Counted from the first letter of the stretch, positions 35,605 through 47,626 are shown. The stretch: DNA of 64,000 nt from Apium graveolens (GCF_009905375.1 NC_133657.1:42713853-42777852); one strand, 5' to 3'. Notes: generated by a model from the sequence alone, not told the origin. Numbers and translations: made by a program.

Positions 35605-35606
35605 AG

Positions 35607-35619
35607 TGGTATCAGAGCA
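35607..35619 (+). other. Cop-B primer-binding site
   Basis: TGGTATCAGAGCA lies two bases after the LTR end and matches the initiator tRNA-Met primer used by most plant copia elements. Confidence 0.9.
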
Positions 35620-35660
35620 GATCTGTTAACACACAAACAATTTAAGATCCAAAAACAATC

Positions 35661-37265
35661 ATGTCTGAAGCAGAAACTCCAACCAAGCCCACCAAAACTT
35701 AAGAACCTCCAAAGACTCAAATCCACAGTCGATATGAGACTATTAGAGTTCCCATACTGAAACCATCTGAATATCACATGTGGAAGGTGAGGATGACTAT
35801 GTTTCTGGAAGAAACTGATCCAAAATATCTTGGCAGAATCCATGAAGGACCTCACAAGCCAACCAGACTCGTTGTTGCAGTTGCAGGTGAAGCAGCAAAG
35901 TCTGTACCAAAGGAGAAGGGTGATTACACTGCTGAAGATATTGCATCAATTGCTAAGGATGCTAAGGTACGACACTTGCTATATAGTGCCATTGATAATG
36001 TAATGTCAAACAGGGTAATTAAATGCAAGACTGCAAAAGAGATATGGGATGCATTAGAGACAAGGTGCCAGGGAACTGATTCGATTAAGAAGAACATGAA
36101 GACAATACTCACTCAAGAGTATGAACACTTTGACTCAAAGTCTAATGAGTCATTGACTGATCTATATGACAGATTTGTCAAACTCTTGAATGATTTGTCA
36201 CTGGTTGATAATGAGTATGATCTTGAAGATTCAAACCTTAAATTCCTATTAGCTCTTCCTGAAAGTTGGGATTTGAAGGCAACAATTATAAGAGACAACT
36301 ATAATCTTGAAGAAACAACTCTTGATGAAATTTATGGGATGCTCAAGACTCATGAACTTGAGATGGAACAAAGGAGCAAGAGGAAAGGAGGAAAGTCAAG
36401 GACAGTTGTTCTCAAAGCTGAAGAAGAATCCCCCAAGGTAGCTATCTCAAGGAAAGGCAAGGGAAAATCGCTCATCACAAAGTCTGATACTGAGTCATCA
36501 AGTTCTGATAGTGATGATGACTCAGAAACTGAAAGCTTGCCTGAGATGGATGCTGATGAAGAGATGATGAAGCTGTGTGCTCTTATGGTGAAAGGAATCA
36601 CAAGGATTGCATACAGAAAATTCGGGAAGGGAAAGAAGTTTTCCAGGAATGGTGCAAGTTCTGATAAGAAGAATTTCAGAAAGTCTGAAGGCAAAGGAGG
36701 AAAGTCTGACAAAGTAGATTACACAAATGTCAAATGCTATAACTGTGGTGAGAAAGGCCACATATCTCCTGATTGCAAGAAAATGAAGAGTGACAAAGGC
36801 AAGGCTCTTGTCACACAGAAGAAAAGCTGGACAGACACTTCAGATGCTGAAAGTGAGGAGAACTATGTCTTGATGGCAAATGCTGATATGGCAAATGCTG
36901 AAAGCAGTCCTGAATCTGCTGAGTTAAAGGTACCTCAAACTACTTATGCCTTTCATACTGATGATATTAATGAGTTGAGAAGATATCTTAAAACCATGTT
37001 CATTAGTTATAGAGATCAAACTTTAACATGTGAAAGATTAACTTCTGAAAATCTTGCTTGTAAAAAGAGGAATGATTATTTAGAAAAAGAGTTAGTCATG
37101 TTCCATCAAACTCAGAAAGATAGAGATGATGCTTTCTATGTTAGGGATGAAGTACTTAAAATGAATAAATCTCTAAAAACTGAGTTAGAAAAGGAAAGAG
37201 AGATTATCAGGACTTCGACTAACTCTGGCAGAACAACTCAAAATTTGTTAAGTAGTGGAAACTGA
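35661..37265 (+). pseudogene. Cop-B gag, stop at codon 14
   Basis: The true start is the ATG at 35661 (MSEAETPTKPTKT), followed by an in-frame TAA at 35700-35702. The frame then stays open for over 500 codons. It shows KPSEYHMWKVRM, the copia gag core (LTDLYDRFVKLLNDLSLVDN, ALPESWDLKATIIRDNYN), a Lys/Ser/Asp-rich section and a CCHC zinc knuckle, CYNCGEKGHISPDC, near codon 320 of the stretch starting at 35778. A C-terminal coiled-coil-like part ends at a TGA at 37263. Gag forms the particle and binds element RNA. A restart at the ATG of 35778 would give a nearly complete Gag. Confidence 0.9.
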
Positions 37266-38030
37266 AATGAGGGCTTAGGTTATGGAGATGATAAGAATGA
37301 TAAAGGAACTGTAGAAATTAAGCCTATAGTTGTTAAACAAAAGCCAAAGTAAAACCTGTTAAGTTTGTAGCTGTAAAGTCTGATACTGAGAAATCAGAAG
37401 TTAAAGAGGAATTAACTTCTGACAAACTAAAACAGGAAAAGACGACTGAAGTTAACGTAGGCTTAATGACAAAGAAGCAGCTTAAACATAAGCTGAAAGA
37501 GGTTAAGAATGTAAACAAGGTACAGTCACCTAGGAAAAATAGGAATGGAAAGGAAGGTGTGAATAAAAGCAATGATTATAAGCCTGTTCCTAATGCTCCT
37601 AGAAAAACATGTCATAACTATGGAAATTCTAACCATCTGGCTTCTTTTTGCAGGAAGAATAAGAACATAAACTCCTTACCTTCAAAGTCAGGAGTTAAGA
37701 GTCAGTCTGTTAGATATAAGCCACAAAATCCTTGTTTTCATTGTGGTAGTTTATGGCATTCCATTTATACTTGTAAGGAATATCATAGTTTGTACTATGA
37801 TTATTATCAAATAAAACCTTCTTTAAAGAAAGTTAGCATTGTTCCTTCTAGTGTGAGTTCTGATGCAAAGTCTGATAGTGTAAATGCTGATAAAAAAATG
37901 TTAACATAAACGCTGATGCAAAATCCGCTGCAAATGTTAACAAACTTAATAAGGCCGCAGGATCCAAGCAATTCTGGGTCCTTAAAACTAATTATTAGTG
38001 GTCTTTTTGATTGCAGGGCAACAGGAAGAA
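37266..38030 (+). pseudogene. Cop-B gag C-terminal region with second zinc knuckle
   Basis: Stops at about 37350 and 37907 and frame changes separate the pieces. The open stretch 37466-37909 has a degenerate knuckle (TCHNYGNSNHLASFC, one Cys replaced by Tyr or Asn) and an intact one (CFHCGSLWHSIYTC). Sirevirus gags often carry more than one CCHC motif. The section is Lys/Asn-rich and repeats the SD-coding family motif TCTGAT. Confidence 0.75.
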
Positions 38031-38560
38031 CATCTTAGTTCTAGACAGTGGATGTTCAGGAACATATGACTGGAAATAAAGCCCTGCTATCAGACTTTGT
38101 GAAGAAAGCTGGCCCAAGTGTTTCTTATGGAGATGGCAACATTGGAAAAACATTGGGATATGGAAATATCAATCTTGGGAATGTCATCATTAAAGAAGTA
38201 GCTCTGGTCTCAAGACTTATACACAATCTGCTGAGTGTTAGTCAAATCTGTGACAGAGGTTATCATGTGGATTTCTTTGAAGAACACTGTAAAATTGTAA
38301 GCAAATCTACAGGAAAAGTTGTTCTAAAAGGATACAGGCATGGTAACATTTATGAAGCCAAGCTTTCAACAATTACTGATGGATCTGCAATCTGTCTGGT
38401 GAGTAGAGCATCAATCGAAGAAAGCTGGAATTGGCACAAGAAACCCTCTCATTTAAATTTCAACAATATAAATGAACTGGTCAAGAAAGTTCTTGTGAGA
38501 GGACTGCCAAAGTCAGTATTTGCTTCTGATGGCCTTTGTGATTCTTGTTAGAAGGCTAAA
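38031..38560 (+). pseudogene. Cop-B protease and integrase zinc domain
   Basis: VLDSGCSG carries the catalytic DSG; one frameshift follows before HMTGNKALLSDFVKKAGP. SYGDGN, LGYGNI, LLSVSQICDRGYHV and KGYRHGNIYE follow. ESWNWHKKPSHLNF and CDSC give the His/Cys zinc ligands, with a TAG at 38549 directly after. Protease cuts the Gag-Pol chain; the zinc module belongs to integrase. Confidence 0.9.
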
Positions 38561-39350
38561 CAAAGAAAATCTTCATTCAAGAGCAAGACTGAATCATCAA
38601 TTCTTGAGCCTTATCACCTACTACATGTTGATCTATTTGGTCCAGTAAATGTCATGTCTATTGCAAAGAAGAAATATGCTATGGTCATAGTGGATGAGTT
38701 CACCAGATACACATGGGTGTATTTCTTGCACACAAAAAGTGAAACTGCATCTATCTTGATTGATCATGTCAAGTAACTGGATAAATTGGTCAAAAATTCT
38801 GTGAAGATAATAAGAAGTGATAATGGCACTGAGTTCAAGAATTTGACAATGGAAGAGTTCTGTAAAGACCAGGGAATCAAGCAGGAATTTTCTGCTCCTG
38901 GAACTCCACAGCAAAATGGAGTTGTTGAAAGAAAGAATAGAACTCTTATTGAAGCTACATGAACTATGCTTGATGAAGCAAAGCTTCCAACCTATTTTTG
39001 GGCTAAAGCTGTGCAGACTGCTTGTTTTACTCAGAATGCAACACTCATTAACAAGCAAGGAAAGACACCATATGAGATGGTGAAGAAAAAGAAGCCAAAT
39101 CTGAAGTATTTTTATGTATTTGGATGCAAGTGTTTTGTTCTTAAGACTCATCCTGAAAAGCTATCCAAATTTGACTTAAAAGCTGATGAAGGAATTTTTG
39201 TTGGATATCCACTTTCCACAAAAGCCTTCAGAGTCTACAATTTAAGAAAAAGGGTTATCATGGAATCTATCAATGTCTCCTTTGATGATAAGAAGATTAC
39301 TGGACTTGAAGATTTCAATGATCATGATCAGCTGAGATTCGAAAATAAAA
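38561..39350 (+). pseudogene. Cop-B integrase catalytic core
   Basis: The DDE triad is visible in HVDLFGPVN, IRSDNGTEFKN and PQQNGVVERKN. Stops occur at TAA 38774 and TGA 38960, and the frame then stays open through [21 protein letters not shown] text and [18 protein letters not shown] to [16 protein letters not shown]. The sequence is intact apart from the stops. Confidence 0.9.
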
Positions 39351-40588
39351 ACTTAAATTCTGATACTGAAAATCTTGACAGTCTAAATCCTGATAATGCA
39401 AACTCTGATGGATTAAACTCTGATGTTATTGAAACTGTGGTGACTACGTCAAAGGAAGATGCACCTATGCAGGGGGAGCATACTGAAGATACAACTACAT
39501 CTCAAGAAGCATCAGAACATACACCTGGCTCTTCAAGTTCTGATTCATTAAGTTCTGATAAGCCAAGTTCTGATAGTTCTGAAAACTTAAATTCTGAAGG
39601 ATCCAACTCAGAGAGCATAGTTTCAGGGGGAGCATCAGAAAATGTTGATGAAGACAACATGGATCATGGGGGAGCATCCAGTTCTAGAGAAAACCTTCCA
39701 TCTGCAAGGAAGTGGACTAAATCTCATACACCTGACTTAATTATTGGAAATCCTGATGCAGGTGTCAGAACTAGAACATCTACTTTAAGTGAATGTCCCT
39801 ATAATTCTTTTCTTTCTCAGACTGAACCAAAGAAAGTAGAAGATGCTCTTCAAGATGTTGATTGGGTGCAAGTAATGCAGGAAGAGTTAAATGAATTTGA
39901 AAGAAACAAAGTTTGGACCCTAGTGACAAGACCAAAGAACAGATCTGTTGTTGGTACAAAGTGGGTGTTCAGAAACAAAACTGATAGTGATGGCATAATT
40001 ACAAGGAATAAAGCAAGGTTGGTTGCAAAAGGATATTCTCAACAGGAGGGAATTGATTATGATGAAATATTCACACCAGTTGCAAGATTGGAAGCCATAA
40101 GGATATTTTTGGCTTATGCTGCTCACAAAAAGTTTACTGTCTTTCAAATGGATGTAAAAAGTGCTTTTCTGAATGGAGAATTGGAAGAGGAAGTATATGT
40201 TGAACAACCTTCAGGTTTTGTAGATCCCAAATATCCAAATCATGTCTACAGGCTTGATAAAGCACTTTATGGCCTTAAACAAGCTCCAAGAGTATGGTAT
40301 GAGACTTTAGCTCAGTTTCTTCTGGAAAGTGGATTTAACAAAGGAACTATTGACAAAACACTGTTCTACCTCAACCATGGAAAGGACTTACTTTTGGTCC
40401 AGATATATGTTGATGATATCATTTTTGGTTCTACAAATGACAGACTTTGCAAGAAGTTTGCCAAATTGATGCAGTCAAGATATCAAATGAGTATGATGGG
40501 GGAACTTAGCTATTTTCTGGGCCTTCAAGTCAAGCAGAATGAAGAAGGCACTTTTATTTGTCAAACCCATACACCGGAAATTTGCTGA
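39351..40588 (+). pseudogene. Cop-B integrase-RT linker and reverse transcriptase
   Basis: The linker (about 130 residues) is Ser/Asp/Asn-rich because the family motif TTCTGATA is in frame as NSD/SSD. It contains three GGGGGAGCAT tracts (39471, 39626, 39668), two of them encoding GGAS. RT follows: [65 protein letters not shown] and the catalytic YVDDIIFGS near 40405. A one-base frameshift near 40565 breaks the chain between FICQT and the next open frame. Confidence 0.95.
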
Positions 40589-41361
40589 AGAAATTTGGAA
40601 TGCAAGATTGTTCAAGTGCATCCACTCCCATGGCCACTGTAACAAAACTGGATAAGGATACTGGTAAATCAGTAGATATTACTGATTACAGAGGTATGAT
40701 TGGCTCTCTACTCTATCTAACTGCTAGTAGACCTGATATCATGTATGCTACCTGTCTTTGTGCAAGATTTCAAACAGATCCAAGAGAACCTCACTTAACA
40801 GTTGTGAAAAGAGTTTTCAAGTATCTTAAGGGAACAGCTGATCTGGGATTGTGGTATCCCAGAGAATCAGACTTTAAACTAATAGATTACTCAGATGCAG
40901 ATTTTGGAGGTTGCAAAATTGACAGGAAAAGCACAAGTGGAAGCTACCAATTTCTTGGAGGCAGATTGGTTTCTTGGTTTAGCAAGAAACAAAAGTCAAT
41001 TTCCACATCAACTGTAGAAGCAGAGTACATTACTGCAGGAAGCTGTTGTGCACAGATTCTTTGGATGAAGAATCAGTTACTGGATTATGGGTTAACATAT
41101 TTTAAAATCCCTATTTACTGTGATAATCAAAGTGCTATTGCTATGACATGTAATCCAGTTCAACACTCAATGACAAAGCACATCAGCATTAGGTACCACT
41201 TCATAAGGGTACATGTGGATGAAGTTACAGTGGAATTGCGCTTTATTCCAACAGATCAACAACTAGCAGATATCTTCACAAAACCACTGTGTGAAGCTAC
41301 TTTTACAAGATTGGTAAATTAACTTGGAATGGTTTCAGGTTCTTTCTCTAAATCTGCTTAG
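40558..41361 (+). pseudogene. Cop-B RT C-terminus and RNase H
   Basis: YRGMIGSLLYLTASRPDIMY and VVKRVFKYLKGTADLG end RT. RNase H has catalytic residues in YSDADFGGCK, STVEAEYITAG and YCDNQSAIAMT, with HISIRYHFIR and a C-terminal IFTKPLCEATF. A TAA at 41320 cuts off the last dozen residues seen in relatives. RNase H removes the RNA strand during reverse transcription. Confidence 0.95.
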
Positions 41362-42793
41362 CTTTTGTTCTAATGCATCAGACTTTATGATCAGTATTTA
41401 CAGATATCACTAACTTTGTGTATTCTGTGCCTAATTGAAAATTTCTTAAGTACTGATTGTTGTCTGATGTGAATTTCTAAACTCTGATAGTGATATGAAT
41501 ATTTCTGTGATTATTCAATCCTATGAGGATAAATATGCTAGATGTTAACCTAGTAGTCTTTAAATACTAACAAATCCCATGTTAGAAGTAATTATTTATG
41601 TGGAAATCTATTGACACAAGCAAATTCTAATATTGAGCTTAGTTAAGTTTACTTTGTCTATCTTATTACTAAGTCAAAAACTAGAATAATGCTTCTCATC
41701 TGTTAAAGTTCTGATGTTAGTAAATCTGATGAATGTACTAAGTGCTGATAAGCCTCACTTATCAAAAGAAAATGAAAAGAAAAAGAAATAAATATCAGTT
41801 ACTCCTTTGAGATCTAGAGTAAAAACTGTGGAAGGGATGACCCAAGTGCATTGCTGGTATTAAGTAATATATATCAGAAAAGAAAAAATAAATATTTTTC
41901 TTGGTGACTTTTCACACTCTATGATTACTGGAGAAATACTCTGATAATAGCATAAATTCTAATAAACAGTCGTGACTCACTTACACTGAGAAGCCACTGT
42001 AAAATGGAATTTCAAAAGATGCATAAAATGAGCACAAAACAGTTGAGGTGGAGTCATGCATGAACTCATTCTAAAGTAGACTTCAGAATCATGACAGGTT
42101 TTGAGCAAAGTTCTTAGTTCTGCCTTATTTTTAAGATGTATTGAAGTGAATCAGACTTTAATCTCTTTTTGATATTTAGCTTATTGCACACATATACACT
42201 CCATATGAATGATGAAAATTACTGTGGTGATAAATGATATTTTAGATGAATAGTTTATGTTTCAGATTGCATAAATTCTGAGGACAAGTTATGATGGAAG
42301 TTCTGATGATTAAGTTCTGAAGAAATGAAATCAGAATTTGTATGAAGAATTGCAGAAATAGGCATTTACTTTTCGAGTTAAGAAATCATTTTCTGATGAC
42401 TGCTAAGTTCTGATATAAGTCTAAGTTCTGATACTACACTCTAATTCTTTACTTGACTTATTTGTGGATAAAATCTGAAACAGTCTTATTTAAAATCAGA
42501 ATATGTTTGGGTGAGATATTAACCGTCAATACAGTTAGGGTTAGTGGTACACGTCCATGCACAGTAATTTTTACTTGTTTCATGTGCGCATTAAATCCTG
42601 TTTTACACTTCCAATGGCTGTTTTTATTCTCATCAGTCTAGGGAGACGAGGTAGAACTATTTCTACCTATAATCATTAAATTTTCCTTGCATCTCTTGAC
42701 ATTCCATTGGCTATATAAACCAACACTTCATTCCAGCCACCACATCTCTCATTTTCTCACAAATTCACTCTCGTTTTATTCTTATCACCACAA
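41362..42793 (+). promoter_or_regulatory. Cop-B spacer with TATA box before the small ORF
   Basis: This is 1.4 kb without a credible gene (the ORF at 42453-42641 has no match). It has many AGTTCTGAT motifs (near 41708, 42299, 42318, 42410, 42425), the block CATCAGTCTAGGGA (42631-42644) shared with Cop-C, and CTATATAAAC (42711-42720) about 77 nt before the small-ORF ATG with a C/T-rich leader. It looks like an internal promoter; transcription is unproven. Confidence 0.5.
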
Positions 42794-43120
42794 ATGGTTG
42801 CGTTTGGCTGGTTTTACAATTATGGTACTGAGACAGTCCACGTTTTTCTAAATGGAATTCCAACTCCATGCCATATCAACAACATCCCTCACAATCTCTG
42901 GATTCAATTTCCAGAGATCATTAAACGTGATCTGTTGACAGTTCGAAGAGATCTACATCTCCGTCATCTCCGACAGTAGGAGCGAATCATTCGTCTCGCT
43001 GTTCTTTTTGTTGAGAGTAGGAAGAAAAATAGTTTATGCTCCCTGTTTCTCTTCACCGTCAGCTTTGGCAGGCTTCTTAGCTTAGGACAAAAGCTGTTGA
43101 TGATAGGATTTGTAGCTTAG
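42794..43120 (+). pseudogene. Cop-B conserved small ORF (~109 codons, one stop)
   Basis: Function is unknown. The frame opens MVAFGWFYNYGTETV and continues with IPTPCHINNIPHNLWIQFP, IKRDLL and, after an in-frame TAG at 42977-42979, LAVLFVESRKKN and LFLFTVS. The same residues occur in the same order in Cop-C (18973-19284), including 18 identical bases TTTCTCTTCACCGTCAGC in the tail (43046-43063). The stop probably arose from CAG or another sense codon. It sits between pol and the env-like ORF. No recognised domain, signal peptide or clear membrane segment was seen. Confidence 0.65.
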
Positions 43121-43675
43121 GATAATCTTGTAATTTTGTTCTGTAATTTAAATTTCATGATATGTATTTGCTCAATATATTAATGAAATTTTTATATTTA
43201 TGCAAGATTTTGTCTCTGATTCATTTGATATATTTTTAAATCCTGATTTACCCATATTCTGATGACCGTTTTAAATCATTGGTCATATTTTTACAGAATA
43301 TTGGTCTCGCAGTGAAAATAATTTATTAAGTGGGAACAGTTTTAAATTTTAAACTAAAACTGAACTACCTTAATTAATGGGATTACTTGGTAAGTGGAAC
43401 AATTTTTCCTTGAAATACTGCATGTGATAAGTATTGATTACTGTATTTCCGTGCCCAATAATTATTCTTTACTGCTACATGTCTGACAGGTGTCCAACGG
43501 TTACTTTTTCTACCGTGTATAAGTAAAAGAGAGAGACGATTGTAAAATCTTTTATTTACTTTCACACTTTATCTCTCTTTCTTTACTTCTATTCTCTCTC
43601 AACTCATGACGTTCTTTTTCATACAGACATTCTCTCAAAAACCTTACAGGAAACCTTATTTCTCATTTTTCTCTC
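43121..43675 (+). promoter_or_regulatory. Spacer and CT-rich leader before Cop-B env-like ORF
   Basis: GTATAAGTA (43517-43525) is a weak TATA-like site about 150 nt before the env-like ATG. Between them, 43557-43675 is strongly pyrimidine-rich (TATCTCTCTTTCTTTACTTC), like plant 5' leaders. No ORF of note lies here. Confidence 0.4.
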
Positions 43676-46600
43676 ATGGCATCTAAGGATTTGATTATAG
43701 ATGGAGCCAAGTTTGTACCCAACAACTATGCTGCAATCTTGAACCATGTTGAAGCTCCATCTGATTTGTACTTTGTGCAAGATCTTCTAGCACACAGTGA
43801 GATTGGGTATCCGTTGACCCAACCTCAAGTAATTTCAAGCCAACAAGTTCTGACGTTCTGGCGGACTGGGCATTTTGATAATGGTGGTGCTACTGGTACT
43901 CCAAGCATTATTTTTGAAGTGAATGATGTTGAGCATGTGGTAACTCCTGGAGCAGTTCGAAAAGCTCTACACTTACCAGAAGGCTGCATTTTCTCAACAG
44001 CGGAGGAACCTGTTCTACAGTAGCTCATGGCCAATTTTGGGTATGGGAAGAGTTTGGCCAAGCTTGGACAGTTGAAAAGGGACATACCAGGAAGGAATGG
44101 AGCTTTTTCTTCGACTGCATCACTAAGGCATTCTCCAATAAGTGTTCCAACTTTGATGCCATTCCAATTATGAGTCAACACATCGGGTATGCTATTATTC
44201 ACCAAACTCATTTTGATTGTGCAAGAGCTGTGCTAGGTTTTATAGGGGATAAGATGACAGAAGATAGGAATGTAGTATAATTTTCTAGATTCTGTCAGCT
44301 TATCTATAATTTATGTTGTGCTGATGAACCCCAACCTACCACTGACTTAATTCCACCCTTTAAGCTTGCAAAACGGGCTTTTAATGACTTGGTAAATGTT
44401 GACCTTAAGAAAAAGTTGGTTAGACCCTTACAGATACCTTAGTCTGTAAAACAGATCCTGGTAAATGCTGATCCTCAAACCTACAGATCTGTTTACCCTG
44501 ATGTTCAACCCACCAACACATCCCAGACACCACAACAACCATCAGAACATACCACACATACACCTCACCCTCCTCAACCCTCTATCAGAACATATATCCA
44601 ACCTTCACAGATATCTCAACCTTCATCATCAACACATACTGTGAGGCCTTCATCTTCAAAGTCCAAGAGGACAAAGACTATACCTCAGACACCATAGAAG
44701 AGAAGGAGGATTGTTCTGAGAGATGAGTCAGACAGTGAGGAACAGGTTCCTGTGTCAGAACCTGTTATCAAAGAAGCTGAGAAGGTTTCTTCTCAGAAGG
44801 ATACTGGAATTGGGAGCTCTAAGCTTCTCAAAAGGCTTAGAAGGATGTATTCTGCTCAAATCCCAAGGAATCTCCACCTTCAAAGAGATATAAGAAACAG
44901 AGAGCACAAAGGTACAGGGCTGAGTCAGTTTCAGAGGATGAGGAAGCAGCAGCTAAGGAAGGAGATCAGGAATCTCTAATCTTAAAAGAGTCACAATTTG
45001 CTGAAACTACTACATCTACACCTCCATTGTCACCAACTCGGGAAACTGCTCAAGACAAAGTATCTACACTACCTGTGTCTCCTGTAAATGAACCAGTATC
45101 TACTGTAGACCCAGGCACAAGTGCTGAGATTGATATTCACAACCTAATTATGCCTGAGGTTCTCTACTTAGAAGCTTCACCAGCTCCAATTAATCCATCC
45201 ACAACACCAATTCTTGATGCTAATGAAACTCCAGAATTGTCTACAACACCTTCTCTGCATCTAGAAATTGAAGATCAGCCTATAGGTGAGCATCAGAATA
45301 TGGCTGTTGATCAAAACTTAGAAGCATATCAGTACTTAGAGGATGATGTTGAATCCTCAATAGCCTCTCATACTGTTGTTTTATCAGAAGATGTAGACTC
45401 TGTAAGTTCTGATGCTGCAAATGCTGATGATACTGGTGATGTTGCTACAAATGAATATGCTAATACAGCTGGTCCATCAGGAATGCACCTCAACAAACTG
45501 TTCATAAAGCTGAGATAGTCAAGAAGTTTGTTACAGGAGAGGCACCGGTACCTTGGAGTGAAACTCCTAAAGGACAGGAGTGGACTAAGGAGTGGAACAC
45601 AGTCACCTTTGTTCCATCTGAAAAAATTCTTGCTGAGCACTTGGAAAAAGATGATGAGATGCTAATTAATGATGATTTTAAGACAGAGCTACAAGTTACT
45701 GCATTGAGTACTAGACATCTTCAAGGTCAACACTCAACAACTCATGCCGAGGTGCATAAAATTCAAGAAGCATTACTCAAGCAAGAAATGACTATGAAAC
45801 TTGAAAAGAAAAGTTTTTTCCAACCTACCTTTGACAGAGTTGTTTACATTGAGAAAACCCAAGAGAAGCAACAATCTCAGATTGATGAAATTTTGAAAAA
45901 CCAAGCTTCTCAGCAATCTCAACTCGATGAAATCCAATCCTCAGTGGAATTGCTTGTCTCTCTTCTTTTACCTGCTGATGCCAAAAAGGGGGAGAAAGTA
46001 ATTAAGTCCAAATGCAAAACTGTTAAGACACTGGAGGTCATGGTCAAGGTAGAGGTCTCTCATCAAGAAGAGCTGGAACTACAAGTCATAGAACAAGTTC
46101 TGATACTGGGAGAAGAATAACTTCTGATACTGGTAAAAGGATAAGTTATGATGAACTTTTGGATCTTGATGAAGAAATTTCAAGACAGTTATTTCTGAAA
46201 GAAAATCCAGGAATGGACTTTGAGAGTCTAATGGAAGAAGAAGCTAGACTTAAGTCAGAAAAAGTCAACTCTAAATCTGAAGCTTCTGTTGGTAAAAAGA
46301 AACTTCCTAAGGACAAAGGCATTGTGATAAAAGAAAGGATAAATCTTGAGGCAACCAAGGCCAAATCACAATTGCAGATAGATCCAAGGTCCAAGGGCAA
46401 AGAAAAAGTTGGTGAACCTATAAAGGTTTATGTGCCTCCTATGGATGAAGAAATTTCTGTTGAAGATGCTAATCTTACTCTGACTTCAAGGAAGATTTCT
46501 AAGACAACCTCTGACATGGCTCAAGTTGTTCAGAGTCAAGATATAGTTAAAACTGATATAACCATAAAGCAAGCAACTTCTGACATAGCTCAAGTTAACT

Positions 46601-47433
46601 TGATATCAAAAGATAAATCAAAGGAAACCTCTGACATTGCTCATGTTAAATCCTCAAGGTTACTCCTGCCAGGATTCACTAAAACCAAATAGACTCAATC
46701 TTTGAAGACTGCAGTAAGTGGTTTTGAAGCAAGAGTGGTTACTGGAAAGGAAGCAAGAGAGAAATCTGGATTGGGTAGTGCTGATGAAAGAAGAGTGCAG
46801 AACACAACCAATGATCCAACTTCCTTAAGTTAACCAGGTGTTGGAGCAACTCCTGAAAGATTGAATCAACTAGAATCTGTACAGATGGTCTACCATACTT
46901 ACTTGAAAGAACACATCTTGTTATATTTCATGACAGATGGTAGGGTTTACCATATAAGGGAAAATGTTATTCCACTGAAGTATTTTGAGGAACTGGAACA
47001 TGTTTTATTCTTACTTCAAGTGAATGACAGAATAACAGAAAGTGTTACAAACTATTTGAAGACTAAAATTCAGAGACAGAAAAGGCTTTACTCTGTAAAG
47101 TCTGACAGCACATATCTTCCAAAGTACAGAGATCACAAGGGCGATATTGTTGAGATGAAGCCTAACTCTGCTAAGATTATAACTACCTTTCTGGGTTATA
47201 AGGCTGTAGAATTCAATCTTGAGTCTGACAAGGCATATTTGATCAGACTGGATCAGGACATAAGGAAAGCTAGAATAAATAATCTCAGGGCTGCTATCTT
47301 CCAAACTGGTGAAGATTCTACAGAACTCAAAGATGCAAAAAGGAGGATGATTGATGAACTCAGATATGCTGAGAGATATTTGTTAAAGAACTATCTCAGA
47401 ACAACTCCTGACATCAGAGAGATCAGAAAGTGA
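43676..47433 (+). pseudogene. Cop-B env-like ORF, broken
   Basis: The start is MASKDLIIDGAKFVPNN. The N-terminal domain has IGYPLTQP, a FEVNDVEHVVTPGAVRKALH block and, after a TAG at 44023, FFFDCITKAF-type sequence shared with Cop-C. A Pro/Ser/Thr-rich middle, basic KSKRTK and acidic stretches, and a coiled coil (45641-46000) ending LLPADAKKG follow. Then come three TSDIAQV-like repeats (46500-46650) and a C-terminal domain (46861-47433) with VYHTYLKEHILLYFMTDG and LPKYR. It has at least six stops or shifts. No intron is evident where Cop-C and Cop-E have one. Its membrane role, and so the term env, is unproven. Confidence 0.8.
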
Positions 47434-47626
47434 AGCCAAGTCATGATCTACAACTGCTCAAATTCTAATATGTATACAGACTGAAGTTGTTATTATAAGT
47501 TAAAGTTGGTAAAGCTTTAAGGACTGTAAGTTGTAGTTACCTAGTCAAATTCTCATGCATTTATACTTAATGTTTTTGACATCATCAAATATCTGTTAAA
47601 CTTGTATATTATGCTAATTTACAAGT

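Noticed and set aside
36350..36761. Minus-strand ORFs opposite Cop-B gag
   Set aside because: They are shadows of the gag frame; gag carries the zinc knuckle and core motifs.
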